Assembly: GCF_003491325.1 (NCBI RefSeq)
Contig: NZ_CP022881.1
Location: 620,001 to 684,000, forward strand
DNA from: Staphylococcus sp. M0911
GTDB taxonomy: Bacteria > Bacillota > Bacilli > Staphylococcales > Staphylococcaceae
Length of the DNA: 64,000 nt
Direction of reading: 5' to 3'
Shown here: positions 17,536 through 26,788 of the stretch, piece after piece
How the letters are laid out: each line of letters begins with the position of its first letter
Numbering within the stretch: position 1 is the stretch's first letter
Translations under genes and position numbers: made by a program
The notes under the pieces: generated by a model
Told to the model about the DNA's origin: nothing
The model's database searches: none
Seen by the model: only the letters and a program-made list of their open reading frames with translations

Positions 17536-18933
17536 ATGGAGAATAATGAATTAAAAAGGGGATTGAGTGCACGTCAGATGCAAATGATCGCACTTGGCGG
17601 TACGATTGGTGTAGGTTTGTTTATGGGAGCAACAAGCACCATTAAATGGACTGGACCATCAGTGATATTTGCATATTTAATTGCGGGTATATTTTTATTC
17701 TTAATTATGCGAGCAATGGGAGAAATGATATATATTAATCCGACAACGGGTTCATTTGCTACGTTTGCAAGTGATTACATACATCCAGCAGCAGGTTATA
17801 TGACCGCTTGGAGTAATATATTCCAATGGGTTGTTGTTGGTATGAGTGAAGTAATAGCAGTAGGAGAATATATGAATTATTGGTTCCCGAACTTGCCAGC
17901 TTGGATTCCGGGAATTATAGCAGTTCTATTATTAACAGCAGCTAACTTAGTATCCGTTAAAGCATTCGGTGAATTTGAATTTTGGTTTGCATTGATTAAA
18001 GTTGTAACTATTATTTTAATGATTATTGCTGGATTTGGATTAATTTTATTCGGAATTGGAAATGGAGGACACCCTGTCGGGATTTCTAATTTATGGTCAC
18101 ACGGTGGATTTATGCCAAATGGTATTGTAGGATTCTTCTTTGCATTATCTATTGTCATTGGTTCATATCAAGGGGTAGAATTAATTGGTATTTCAGCAGG
18201 AGAAACAAAGGATCCACAAAAAAATATTGTCAAAGCAGTTAATGGTGTCATTTGGCGTATATTAATTTTCTATCTAGGCGCTATCTTTGTTATCGTATCA
18301 GTTTATCCGTGGGATGAATTAGGAAACATCGGTAGCCCATTCGTAGCAACATTTGCTAAAGTAGGGATTACATTTGCAGCTGGATTAATTAACTTTGTTG
18401 TATTAACAGCAGCAATGTCTGGTTGTAACTCAGGTATCTTCAGTGCGAGCCGTATGATTTATACATTAGCACGTAAAGGTCAATTACCTAAGATATTCAC
18501 TAAAGTAATGAAAAACGGAGTACCATTATATACAGTATTAGCGATTTCTACAGGTATTTTAATTGGTGCATTATTAAATGTTATATTACCAATGTTCATA
18601 AAAGGTGCGGATAGTATTTTCGTATATGTATACAGTGCATCTATTTTACCTGGTATGATTCCTTGGTTTATGATTTTATTTAGCCATATTCGTTTTAGAA
18701 AATTACATCCTGAAGAAACGAAAAACCATCCATTCAAAATGCCTGGTGGTATGGTGGCAAGTTACTTAACAATTGCATTCTTAGTTATTGTTCTAATTGG
18801 AATGTTATTTAATAAAGAAACAGTAGTTTCTGTAGTGATTGGTATTATATTCTTAGCTATCGTTACTATTTATTATTTCATTAGATATAATAAAGCAGAA
18901 CAACAAGCAAGAAAAAATAATACATTAAAATAG
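17536..18933 (+). CDS. Amino-acid permease of the APC superfamily (AAT family)
   Basis: The 465-residue protein has about 12 membrane helices. The AAT-family N-terminus is plain: KRGLSARQMQMIALGGTIGV followed by GLFMGAT, with the unwound substrate helix GGTIGVG. Other landmarks are MRAMGEMIYINPTTGSFATF and SYQGVELIGISAGETKDPQK. It imports one or more amino acids by proton symport; resemblance is to the GABA, D-serine/D-alanine/glycine and proline-type permeases, and the exact substrate is not readable. The start ATG at 17536 follows AGAGGTGGG. It is monocistronic, ending in a large hairpin. Confidence 0.9.
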   Translation: MENNELKRGLSARQMQMIALGGTIGVGLFMGATSTIKWTGPSVIFAYLIAGIFLFLIMRAMGEMIYINPTTGSFATFASDYIHPAAGYMTAWSNIFQWVVVGMSEVIAVGEYMNYWFPNLPAWIPGIIAVLLLTAANLVSVKAFGEFEFWFALIKVVTIILMIIAGFGLILFGIGNGGHPVGISNLWSHGGFMPNGIVGFFFALSIVIGSYQGVELIGISAGETKDPQKNIVKAVNGVIWRILIFYLGAIFVIVSVYPWDELGNIGSPFVATFAKVGITFAAGLINFVVLTAAMSGCNSGIFSASRMIYTLARKGQLPKIFTKVMKNGVPLYTVLAISTGILIGALLNVILPMFIKGADSIFVYVYSASILPGMIPWFMILFSHIRFRKLHPEETKNHPFKMPGGMVASYLTIAFLVIVLIGMLFNKETVVSVVIGIIFLAIVTIYYFIRYNKAEQQARKNNTLK

Positions 18934-18945
18934 TGTGAATTTTAG

Positions 18946-19056
18946 AGAGGTTGAGACATAAAGTTTTTGTGCTTTGGGAAACCGATTAACGGGGGCCTTA
19001 AAGAAGGATTTTCTGTAGGAAATCCTAAACGCTTTTGTCCTAACCTCTTTTTTCTT
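18946..19056 (+). terminator. Long hairpin terminator of the staphylococcal dispersed type
   Basis: AGAGGTTGAGACA (18946-18958) pairs with TGTCCTAACCTCT (19036-19048) with one mismatch and is followed by Ts. Inside it sits a second stem, AGGATTT with AAATCCT (19005-19011, 19020-19026). The roughly 100-base length and the GAGACA...TGTC ends resemble two other hairpins in this window (31459-31548, 37495-37545). Confidence 0.7.
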
Positions 19057-19073
19057 TCGAGCTATAGAATTGA

Positions 19074-19120
19074 AAAAGATACAGTCTAGACACTCATTAA
19101 TGTCTAAACTGTATCTTTTT
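19074..19120 (-). terminator. Terminator of the MurNAc operon
   Basis: AAAGATACAGT on the left arm pairs with ACTGTATCTTT on the right arm, extended by AGACA/TGTCT. It lies directly after the murR stop and has A-rich and T-rich flanks, so it may act in both directions. Confidence 0.85.
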
Positions 19121-19992
19121 TAATGCTTAAAATCAATATTTGAAAGATGCTTTCTATAATTATCTAATGCCATTTTTGATTGTGTAATGAAGTCTAACGA
19201 CGATTGATAATTAAGTGCTATATAACGATAATACAGTATATCAATCGTAAACATTTGTGCAAATAATGATGTAGTCGCATCCATTCGCATTTCATTTTCG
19301 TCAGATTGTCCATAATCTAATACAATATCTGACATTTGTGAAATAATATTTTTTGATGAACTTGTAATTGTAATAATTGGAATATGATAGTCTACTACAA
19401 CTTTAGCAATGGCTTGCATTTCACTTTGCATTCCATTATTAGTGATGAAAACCACACAATCTCGACTATTACAAGACGCTAACATAGTAGTGAAAATATG
19501 TGTCTCTTGTACAAGTTGTACATTCATTCCAATGCGAGATAGCTTTTGATATAAATCAGTTGCAACGACAAATGAAGCGCCATAACCATATATGAAGATG
19601 CGATTCGATTGTTTGAATTGATCACAAATACGATCAATGGTTTTATCGTTCAGTGCTTCATTGGCATTATTCAAAGCGCCTTTAGCACGTGAATGCATCT
19701 TCTTTTTTAGCGACGCTGTACTCTCATTGTCTACTAATTCCACATTATAGACCGTTGTTTCTTTTGGTAAATATTTAGATAAGCCAATTTTTAATTCGTG
19801 GAAACCACCTTCAGTGACTTTTTTGCTAAATCGAATAATTGAAGATGGACTTGTATCTAGTTCTTGTGCTAGATCTTGGGAATTCATCTGCACAACATGG
19901 TGTGGTGCATTCAAAATATAATTTGCTATTTTTTTCTCATTTTTTGTTAAATAGGGATACTGGTTATCTATTTCATATAAAATGTTTGTCAT
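19120..19992 (-). CDS. murR: MurR/RpiR-family regulator of MurNAc use
   Basis: The 290-residue protein has an RpiR helix-turn-helix (QMNSQDLAQELDTSPSSIIR, then FSKKVTEGGFHELKI) and a SIS domain (RIFIYGYGASFVVATDLYQK; DCVVFITNNGMQSEMQAIAK). It closes the mupG-murQ-murP-murR operon and by analogy senses MurNAc 6-phosphate. I start it at the ATG at 19992, two bases after the murP stop, with GGGTG upstream; a GTG at 20001 overlapping murP is the alternative. As last gene it would be co-expressed with its targets, giving autoregulation. Confidence 0.88.
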   Translation of the reverse strand: MTNILYEIDNQYPYLTKNEKKIANYILNAPHHVVQMNSQDLAQELDTSPSSIIRFSKKVTEGGFHELKIGLSKYLPKETTVYNVELVDNESTASLKKKMHSRAKGALNNANEALNDKTIDRICDQFKQSNRIFIYGYGASFVVATDLYQKLSRIGMNVQLVQETHIFTTMLASCNSRDCVVFITNNGMQSEMQAIAKVVVDYHIPIITITSSSKNIISQMSDIVLDYGQSDENEMRMDATTSLFAQMFTIDILYYRYIALNYQSSLDFITQSKMALDNYRKHLSNIDFKH

Positions 19993-19993
19993 T

Positions 19994-21436
19994 TTAATCA
20001 CCCAGTTTATTAGAGTTTCTCATTTCTTTTGTTGTTCCGAATAAATAAGTCATGATAAATCCACCGATATAAGCTGACAGTAACCCAGCTATATAACCTA
20101 AATACATATTATCTGATATCAGCGGTAATAGAGATAAGCCACTAGGTCCTACAGCTTTAGCTCCGATATGGCCAATGCCACCAATGACGGCCCCTCCAAT
20201 ACCTCCACCAATACAAGCAGTGAAGAATGGTCTTCCAAGTGGTAAGGTAACACCGTAAATCAGTGGTTCACCAATACCTAAGAAACCAACAGGTAATGCA
20301 CCTTTTAATGTGTTTCTCAGTGGTTGATTATGTCGACATCGAACCCATAATGCTAATGCAGCACCAACTTGACCCGCACCAGACATTGCAGCTATTGGTA
20401 GTAAATAGGTTGCACCAGTACTGTTTATGAGCTCAATATGAATTGGCGTGAAAATATGGTGAAGACCTAACATCACTAATGGGAGGAAAAATGCACCAAT
20501 GATAAATCCACTAAAGATGCCACCAACGTCTATTACCCAATTGACGACATGAACTAAACCATCTGATACAAACCCAGCAATTGGCATTATAATGAAAATA
20601 GTTAATAATCCAACCCCGAGTAGTGAAAGTGTTGGTGTGACAATAATATCAATAGCATTTGGTGTTACTTTATGTAGTTTTTTCTCAATGATACTTAGTA
20701 TCCAAACAGCAAATATAACACCTATAATGCCACCTTGACCAGCAACGAGTGGTTCACCTGTGAAAATATTTTGAATTGGATTTTCATCAGTAAGACCGGT
20801 TAATAGTGTTGTACCACCAATAACACCACCTAAACCAGGCGTCGCGCCAAATACTTTAGCACTATTAATACCAGTGAAAATGGCTAAATATGCTAACATA
20901 CCGTCTTTAATCACATTTAATATAGTTACGAGTTGTTTCATAAAATCCCCAGAAATCATATGGGCAGTAAGCATATTGTTGAGCACAGCTGCAATACCAC
21001 CGATTAAACCTGCACCAATAAATGCGGGGATTAAAGGAATAAAGATATTTGAAATTGATTTCAAGAAACGTTGCCACTTACTTTGTTTCCTTGATTTTTG
21101 GTAGTGCTTTTTATTTTCTTTTGCAAGTACTTTCGCTTGAGATTGATAACTTTGATTGTCCGAATAGGAGATATCTTCACCTAACGGTACATGGCTGTAA
21201 TCTGCCATATGTCCTGCTACTTTCTCTACTACTCCGGGACCCACAATGATTTGAAGTGTTTCATCTTCAACGATGCCTATGACACCTTCTATTTGATGTA
21301 ATTCATCATAATTAACTATATCTGGATTCTTAATGGATAACCGCACTCTAGTCATACAATGCATGATACGCTGTATATTACGCATTCCACCTACCGCATT
21401 GATGATTTCTTGTGCGAGTCTGTCTTCTTTACTCAT
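19994..21436 (-). CDS. murP: MurP, PTS EIIBC component for N-acetylmuramic acid
   Basis: The 480-residue protein has an N-terminal EIIB domain with the phospho-Cys in [15 protein letters not shown] (near residue 26), a basic linker around residues 100-125, then an EIIC membrane domain ([60 protein letters not shown]). No EIIA domain is present, so it depends on another EIIA. It imports MurNAc (or the MurNAc-GlcNAc disaccharide) from wall turnover as the 6-phosphate. It starts 13 bases after murQ, within the operon. Assignment to MurNAc rather than another sugar rests on the neighbours. Confidence 0.92.
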   Translation of the reverse strand: MSKEDRLAQEIINAVGGMRNIQRIMHCMTRVRLSIKNPDIVNYDELHQIEGVIGIVEDETLQIIVGPGVVEKVAGHMADYSHVPLGEDISYSDNQSYQSQAKVLAKENKKHYQKSRKQSKWQRFLKSISNIFIPLIPAFIGAGLIGGIAAVLNNMLTAHMISGDFMKQLVTILNVIKDGMLAYLAIFTGINSAKVFGATPGLGGVIGGTTLLTGLTDENPIQNIFTGEPLVAGQGGIIGVIFAVWILSIIEKKLHKVTPNAIDIIVTPTLSLLGVGLLTIFIIMPIAGFVSDGLVHVVNWVIDVGGIFSGFIIGAFFLPLVMLGLHHIFTPIHIELINSTGATYLLPIAAMSGAGQVGAALALWVRCRHNQPLRNTLKGALPVGFLGIGEPLIYGVTLPLGRPFFTACIGGGIGGAVIGGIGHIGAKAVGPSGLSLLPLISDNMYLGYIAGLLSAYIGGFIMTYLFGTTKEMRNSNKLGD

Positions 21437-21449
21437 AGAATTAGCCCCC

Positions 21450-22337
21450 TTAACCTTTGATGGCTTGCTTAATCACTCCATTATGTTTTAATAATTTGTT
21501 TTGTGCATCATCTTTAGTTGTGTCACATAAATACATCACAACAGCAGTTTTAATGTTTTGATCGGCTTTTTCATAGAGTAACTTGGCTTCTTCGTCATTT
21601 AAATCACATATATCTTTAATAATTCGAATTGAACGTTGAATTAATTTTTGATTTGTTGGTTTCAAATCGACCATTAAGTTATCGTAAACTTTACCAACAC
21701 CAATCATCGTCATGGTAGATATCATATTGAGGATGAGTTTTTGGGCAGTGCCTGATTTTAAGCGAGTTGAACCGGTTAATACTTCTGGTCCAACAGGTAC
21801 TTCTAATGCATATTGTGATAACTTACTCATCTCACTGTTAGTGTTGCAAGAAAGAGATACGCTTACGGCACCAACCTCGTTTGCAAAGGCTAACGCTGCT
21901 TTAACGTAAGGTGTACGTCCACTAGCAGAAATACCTATTACTATGTCTTTTTTAGATAGTTGAATTGCCTTTAAATCATCTTTACCTTGTTCTTCATTAT
22001 CCTCCGCACCTTCAACAGCTTCTGTCATAGCCTTACTTCCACCGGCAATAATACCTATGACTTCATCGGGTGAAGTATTAAATGTAGGTACACATTCTGC
22101 TGCATCTAAAACACCTAATCTACCACTTGTACCTGCACCAATGTATATCAATCGACCATGTTGCTTGAATTTAGAGATCGCTTCTTTGATAACTTTTGTT
22201 AATTCAGGAATGATCGGTTCTATTGCTTTAGGAACGAATTGATCTTCGTCATTCATCGCTTTAAGTGCTTCTTGAATTGACATTTCATCTAAATGCATGG
22301 TCTCTGTATTACGTGATTCAGTCGTTAAATGATTCAA
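21450..22337 (-). CDS. murQ: N-acetylmuramic acid 6-phosphate etherase MurQ
   Basis: MurQ cleaves the lactyl ether of MurNAc 6-phosphate, giving GlcNAc 6-phosphate and D-lactate. The 295-residue length is typical. Signature parts are [20 protein letters not shown] (SIS phosphate-binding loop), [20 protein letters not shown] and [14 protein letters not shown]; the catalytic Glu lies in the EGAEDNEE region of the family. The start ATG at 22337 follows AAAGGAG. It is second in the operon, downstream of mupG by 6 bases. Confidence 0.96.
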   Translation of the reverse strand: MNHLTTESRNTETMHLDEMSIQEALKAMNDEDQFVPKAIEPIIPELTKVIKEAISKFKQHGRLIYIGAGTSGRLGVLDAAECVPTFNTSPDEVIGIIAGGSKAMTEAVEGAEDNEEQGKDDLKAIQLSKKDIVIGISASGRTPYVKAALAFANEVGAVSVSLSCNTNSEMSKLSQYALEVPVGPEVLTGSTRLKSGTAQKLILNMISTMTMIGVGKVYDNLMVDLKPTNQKLIQRSIRIIKDICDLNDEEAKLLYEKADQNIKTAVVMYLCDTTKDDAQNKLLKHNGVIKQAIKG

Positions 22338-22343
22338 TTGTCA

Positions 22344-23396
22344 TTACTCCTTTAAACATTTAAATTCAAAAGTATCACCTGGTTTTATCAATTGGATAAA
22401 TGGTTGATCCTGGTTATAAATTCGTGCAATACGATTGATATTTGGATGTCCTTGAAGTGGTGATTTAATTACTTGTAGTTCACCTTCATAACGACCATTC
22501 AGATGATTATCTATGGTAACATCTCCAACTAATCTTTGTTTGACACCAATAGCGTCAATAGATTGATTAATGAAATGTCTAGATTCATGTGATCGTATGA
22601 CATGTTCAGGCGAATCAACTCTTGAATGATGCTTAGTAAATAATATATTAGATAAGTCATCATTGATGTTTTTTGTAACCTTAACACGCAGTTCAAAGTG
22701 TCGTTGGACACACATTTGATAAAGTTGACGCGCTAAATTTAAATCAAACCCAGTATCTCCAATAATAATATTTGAGATACCAATGGATTCTAATTCATGA
22801 ACTGAGATAGATGGATGCTGATTACGATGTACCTCGATGGTCGGTAGACCTTTAAATATAGGCCCTCGTAATTCAGTTCCTGGAATGAAGGCATACACGT
22901 CTGCCGTGGAATCAAAAGAATGGATGAGTTCATTTTGTTGTTTGACAAATGTCGCACTTAATCCTGTATCTGGTCTTGGATAATAGTTATGACAGAATAC
23001 GAGTGATTGTATATTTGAATGACGATATAGCGTGGATAATTCAAATTGCGTTATCGTACTTGCGTTAATACAACAGCGATAACCGTGTTGCTGTATATCA
23101 TGAATAAGATTGGTATTAAGGTCGTGATCAATTCTGATAACAAAATCCCCATGAGCGTATTGATCTAATAAACTGTAAAAGTGGTGATTAAGTAAAGAAG
23201 GATTCACATCAATAATAAAGGTGATTGAATATTGAGATAATAACTGACACAGTTCCCTAAAATGTATCAGTGTAATCTGATCATCCTCTTCGGGTATTTG
23301 CAGAGAAGTAAAAATAGTATCGTATCCCTGAGATACCATTGATTGAATATAAGATGTATTCAATTTACTACCTAACGAGACCGAGAAACCGAGCAT
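22344..23396 (-). CDS. mupG: 6-phospho-N-acetylmuramidase MupG (DUF871)
   Basis: The 350-residue protein matches the DUF871/MupG layout: an N-terminal TIM barrel (MLGFSVSLGS; GYDTIFTSLQIPEEDDQITL; ADVYAFIPGTELRGPIFKGL) and a C-terminal cyclophilin-like domain (about residues 235-350, with DVTIDNHLNGRYEGELQV). In S. aureus MupG hydrolyses MurNAc 6-phosphate-GlcNAc inside the cell, feeding MurQ. I use the ATG at 23396 behind GAGGAGG rather than the longer reading to 23411. First gene of the operon, with the promoter at 23433-23461. Confidence 0.92.
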   Translation of the reverse strand: MLGFSVSLGSKLNTSYIQSMVSQGYDTIFTSLQIPEEDDQITLIHFRELCQLLSQYSITFIIDVNPSLLNHHFYSLLDQYAHGDFVIRIDHDLNTNLIHDIQQHGYRCCINASTITQFELSTLYRHSNIQSLVFCHNYYPRPDTGLSATFVKQQNELIHSFDSTADVYAFIPGTELRGPIFKGLPTIEVHRNQHPSISVHELESIGISNIIIGDTGFDLNLARQLYQMCVQRHFELRVKVTKNINDDLSNILFTKHHSRVDSPEHVIRSHESRHFINQSIDAIGVKQRLVGDVTIDNHLNGRYEGELQVIKSPLQGHPNINRIARIYNQDQPFIQLIKPGDTFEFKCLKE

Positions 23397-23432
23397 GATC
23401 TTCCTCCTCATTTATAAGCTTAATCATATCCG

Positions 23433-23461
23433 ATTATAACGCTAATATTAGTCATTTACAA
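23433..23461 (-). promoter_or_regulatory. Promoter of the MurNAc operon with a palindrome in the spacer
   Basis: On the minus strand TTGTAA and TATAAT are 17 bases apart, a good sigma-A promoter about 40 bases before mupG. The spacer contains the perfect 10-base palindrome CTAATATTAG (23442-23451), well placed for a repressor; MurR is the obvious candidate, by inference. Confidence 0.65.
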
Positions 23462-23568
23462 TTTACATTTTAGAATTAGGTTTATTTTTTTACAAAAATA
23501 TTAATAAATAAAATAAATAGTACTTTGTGAGAATAAAATGCGTAAAATACAGTAGGAAATAAGTAGAA

Positions 23569-23913
23569 TTAAAAAGTGAGATTTTTGAATTGTACAAGGG
23601 TACGATATATCATATTTTGATATTCAATGATATGTTGAAATATGTCGCCATAATTAATAGTATGAAGCGGATGTTCAATGAGGTAAGAAATCAAATTTTG
23701 ATAATGAACGAAATGACTTAAAGAAGTATAGTTAAGAAATGTTGAATTCGTCTTAATCCAATTATTTTCTTTAATGATGAATGTGTTAAATTCAATTAAT
23801 GATGTTTCGAATTTGCTATAATGTGACATTAAGTAATATTTCAACATTTCAGTATGTGTGATAAGTTGTGTTAATTTTAATTCAATATGGTTTAATGTTT
23901 CTTGAGAATTCAT
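23569..23913 (-). CDS. Hypothetical protein, 114 residues
   Basis: It starts at ATG 23913 with a good ACGGAGG site. The protein is helical-looking and soluble, with no signal peptide (ETLNHIELKLTQLITHTEML at the N-terminus; rich in Leu, Ile, His, Tyr). I do not recognise it. It is divergent from the CPBP gene, the two starts being only 45 bases apart, so they may share control. Confidence 0.6.
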   Translation of the reverse strand: MNSQETLNHIELKLTQLITHTEMLKYYLMSHYSKFETSLIEFNTFIIKENNWIKTNSTFLNYTSLSHFVHYQNLISYLIEHPLHTINYGDIFQHIIEYQNMIYRTLVQFKNLTF

Positions 23914-23958
23914 AAAGCCTCCGTAGTAGTTAAATGTAAAAAGAAAGGAAATATAGAT

Positions 23959-24696
23959 ATGAAACTTTCAAACAAAGGGTACCGTTTTAAAGATATTGCT
24001 TGGAGAGATTTATTTTTAATACCAATTATCTTTGTAACACTGTTGATATGTTCAAAGATAGGTGTAAACATATTAAATACGCATTATATACATACAGATA
24101 GATTAATGAGTGAGATGGTTGCTACTGTTGCTCAAACCATGAGTTATGTTATTGCCATTTTATGTTTTTACCTTATGCATGTAAGTTCTTTTCCAGAACG
24201 TATGAAAAATGGGATAAATTATATCAAAAAGCATTGGAAGTTTTTAATTGTGATGTTCATTATCTCAATATGTGCGTCAAAAGCCTATGAATGGATAATG
24301 GAATTATTACCTCAATCATGGCAATTTAATGAAACACAGAATGAATTAGCATTAAATCAATTATTTAAGACGCCGCTATTTTTACCAATCACTTTTATAT
24401 TGATAGTGATAGTTGGACCTATCGTCGAAGAAATCGTATTTAGACACATCTTAATAGGAGAGTTGGGCAAAAAGTTTAATTTTATTTTTATGGGGATGGT
24501 TTCTGCTATTACATTTTCACTAATCCATGTAAGTGGTGCTAAATCACCATTAGAATTTGGTGCATACTTTATACTGGCAGTTATATTAGTGTTTGTTTAT
24601 TTAAAGTCAAACAGAAATTTAGCTTCTTCTATTACAATTCATATACTCAATAATCTTTTATCATTTATGATCACGATATATACAATTTCTATGTAA
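23959..24696 (+). CDS. CPBP-family intramembrane protease
   Basis: The 245-residue membrane protein contains the CPBP (CAAX protease and bacteriocin-processing) motifs: EEIVFR with the paired Glu and Arg (PIVEEIVFRHILIGELG near residue 160), a His in FSLIHVSG and a third in TIHILNN. Around seven hydrophobic segments are visible. Unlike the SpdC-type protein at the window start, the catalytic residues are all present, so it is likely an active protease. Substrate unknown. The ATG at 23959 follows AAAGGAAA. Confidence 0.86.
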   Translation: MKLSNKGYRFKDIAWRDLFLIPIIFVTLLICSKIGVNILNTHYIHTDRLMSEMVATVAQTMSYVIAILCFYLMHVSSFPERMKNGINYIKKHWKFLIVMFIISICASKAYEWIMELLPQSWQFNETQNELALNQLFKTPLFLPITFILIVIVGPIVEEIVFRHILIGELGKKFNFIFMGMVSAITFSLIHVSGAKSPLEFGAYFILAVILVFVYLKSNRNLASSITIHILNNLLSFMITIYTISM

Positions 24697-24703
24697 AACA
24701 CAA

Positions 24704-24742
24704 TAAACCCAACTGATTACACGTGTAGGTCAGTTGGGTTTA
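24704..24742. terminator. Bidirectional terminator between the CPBP gene and the WYL regulator
   Basis: TAAACCCAACTGA (24704-24716) and TCAGTTGGGTTTA (24730-24742) form a perfect 13-bp stem. The right arm lies within the 3' end of the convergent regulator gene. Confidence 0.85.
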
Positions 24743-25415
24743 AAAATTGTTGGTAATTATCAATCGTAATATCCTGAGTTTTAATGGTTTTTTCAAATGA
24801 GTAGGAGATATCTTGTATATCTTTAATAGGTAGTTCTCGTGTAGAACCTAATCCAATTTCAAATACCACAGCATGCCATTGACCATCTTTACACAATAAA
24901 CCAATAAAGATGACATTCTCTGCAATAGTTTGATCTTCTTCAAAAAAATCTACAAGCATGACATTACGTTCAGTACAATAAATTAAAATATCGGAAAAGA
25001 TATTAGGAAGTGTTATTTGTGCGGTATCTTCGAATTTAATATAGTAATCCATTTTTTTTAATAATTTTCGTACACGAGTTTGAGGTAAGGTTAAACATTG
25101 TTTAAGTATCTCTTGAATTTCTTTATTATAAGGTAGCGTAGAATAAGATTGACTTTCATTTAAGGTAAGAAATAGTGCAGACAATTGACTGTCAGTCAAA
25201 GTAAGCGAAATTTTAGATTGTGCATCTTGAATTTTATAACCACCCTGGCTGCCATGTGAAGCATGTATTTGAACGCCTTGATTTTCTAAATCATCAATAT
25301 CTCTAAGAATGGTGCGCTTAGATACATTAAAACGTTTGGCTAATTCAGTTGCAGTTATTTTATTACTTTGTTGTATTTCTGTTATTAAGCGATTTTGTCG
25401 TTCTAACTTATTCAA
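24717..25415 (-). CDS. HTH and WYL-type transcriptional regulator
   Basis: The 232-residue protein opens with a DeoR/HTH_11-type winged helix (RQNRLITEIQQSNKITATEL, then AKRFNVSKRTILRDIDDLEN) and continues into a WYL-like ligand-sensing region (CKDGQWHAVVFEIGLGSTRE, then LPIKDIQDISYSFEKT). Ligand and targets are unknown. It borders rsaI on its 5' side in the same order I recall from S. aureus. The start ATG at 25415 is preceded by GGAGGTGAC. Confidence 0.82.
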   Translation of the reverse strand: MNKLERQNRLITEIQQSNKITATELAKRFNVSKRTILRDIDDLENQGVQIHASHGSQGGYKIQDAQSKISLTLTDSQLSALFLTLNESQSYSTLPYNKEIQEILKQCLTLPQTRVRKLLKKMDYYIKFEDTAQITLPNIFSDILIYCTERNVMLVDFFEEDQTIAENVIFIGLLCKDGQWHAVVFEIGLGSTRELPIKDIQDISYSFEKTIKTQDITIDNYQQFLNPTDLHV

Positions 25416-25534
25416 TGAAAGTCACCTCCAAATTAACATTACATATTACAATAATTATATCATATAAGCGACAATGATGACATTTCTAGCGCATTTTTGG
25501 ATTAAAAAGTGAAAAAATGGGTCAAAAAAATATC

Positions 25535-25572
25535 AGAAAACGCTTACAAAAGAAAACGCTTTATGTTAATAT
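25535..25572 (+). promoter_or_regulatory. rsaI promoter with two cre-like sites
   Basis: TTACAA (25544-25549) and TAATAT (25567-25572) are 17 bases apart. AGAAAACGCTTACA at 25535-25548 matches the CcpA consensus at 13 of 14 positions and covers the -35 box; AGAAAACGCTTTAT at 25551-25564 matches 12 of 14 and fills the spacer. This fits the known CcpA repression of rsaI in S. aureus. Confidence 0.8.
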
Positions 25573-25579
25573 ATTATTT

Positions 25580-25723
25580 GTAACAGGGGGAGCGATTAAC
25601 AAAGGGGTAGAGCTATATAACAGATAGCTGGTAATCGTTCGAGTTACACTAAAACATCTTCAATATTTATTACTTACTTTCCTTTCTATTTGTCGGCTAG
25701 CATAAGACTAGCCGATTTTTTTT
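25580..25723 (+). ncRNA. rsaI: Small regulatory RNA RsaI (RsaOG)
   Basis: From the promoter to the end of the T-run is about 144 bases, the length I recall for S. aureus RsaI. The features fit: a G-rich 5' part (CAGGGGGAGCGATTA), a nested stem (AGCGATTA with TAATCGTT; AGCTAT with ATAGCT), a single-stranded pyrimidine-rich stretch TACTTACTTTCCTTTCT (25671-25687) used for target pairing, and the terminator TCGGCTAG...CTAGCCGA (25693-25715) with eight Ts. It lies between the WYL regulator and the SuhB-like gene, as in S. aureus. RsaI signals low glucose and adjusts sugar uptake and biofilm genes. Exact ends are estimated. Confidence 0.88.
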
Positions 25724-25838
25724 ATGGTAAAAAAACATGCAATTAGATACTGGCATGTTACTATAGCTATTAATACAATAAATTTAAATAATCATGATAA
25801 ATCATTAATATTTTTAGATATATAGGAAGGTGTTACTA

Positions 25839-26630
25839 ATGCATTGCAATGACTTACGCAAGATAGATGAAATGATAACAAAATGGTTGAAAAACATTGA
25901 TCAAATCATTCCAAATTTAATAGCAGAAATGGAAACAGATACTAAGTTAAATCGCTTTGATTTGGTGACAAATGTGGATAAACAAATTCAAAATGAATTC
26001 CAGGTATTTCTACAAACACATCTTGAAGGTCATCAGTTATTTGCAGAAGAAAAAAATAATGATGAGATAGATCCTAGACAAGGACATGTTTGGATTATGG
26101 ACCCTATAGATGGTACGGCCAATTTGGTAAAACAACAAGAGGATTATTGTATTATTTTAGGTTATTTTGTAGATGGAGAACCTAAACTGTCATATATATA
26201 TGATTACCCTCATCAGCATTTATATAAGGCTATTGAGAATGAAGGGGCATTTGATAATGATCAAGCGATGAAACAACCGATTCATATGGATATCAAGGAA
26301 GCAATATTGTCATTTAATACACAAGTCATGAATGATGAAACGATTCATCAATTATATGATGCATCATTTAGCCATAGAATTATTGGTTCTTGTGGATTAG
26401 ATTCAATCAGGGTGATTAAAGGGCAATTTGGTGCACATATCAATACCAATCCTAAACCTTGGGATATTGCAGCACAATTTTTATTTGCGAAAGAACTTGG
26501 TTTGAAAATGACATCGATAAATGGTGGGTCAATAGATTTATCGACAGCCGCGCCATTTATTATCAGTAATGAAGGATGTTATTCAGACGTACTAGAAATT
26601 TTAAATAGTAACTCGGGTTATGAAAGATGA
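25839..26630 (+). CDS. Inositol monophosphatase family protein (SuhB-like)
   Basis: The 263-residue protein carries the IMPase metal motifs: LVTNVDKQIQNEF, FAEEKNND, MDPIDGTANLVKQ and the C-terminal PWDIAAQFLFAKELG. These phosphatases hydrolyse inositol 1-phosphate, and relatives use 3'-phosphoadenosine phosphate or fructose 1,6-bisphosphate; which applies here is unclear. The start is the ATG at 25839 after GGAAGGTG. It follows rsaI and precedes lcpC, the order I recall from S. aureus. Confidence 0.9.
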   Translation: MHCNDLRKIDEMITKWLKNIDQIIPNLIAEMETDTKLNRFDLVTNVDKQIQNEFQVFLQTHLEGHQLFAEEKNNDEIDPRQGHVWIMDPIDGTANLVKQQEDYCIILGYFVDGEPKLSYIYDYPHQHLYKAIENEGAFDNDQAMKQPIHMDIKEAILSFNTQVMNDETIHQLYDASFSHRIIGSCGLDSIRVIKGQFGAHINTNPKPWDIAAQFLFAKELGLKMTSINGGSIDLSTAAPFIISNEGCYSDVLEILNSNSGYER

Positions 26631-26788
26631 TATCAATGGGCGTCATTAAAAATCATTATTCCATTTTCTATTAAGATTAATATATTACAATAAATTTCAC
26701 ATAATAAGACTTTAGAAGTATAGTAAAAATATTTTTCTATTATATAATAATAAAGGTATATAGCATGTAAAGTAAATTTGGAAAAGGA

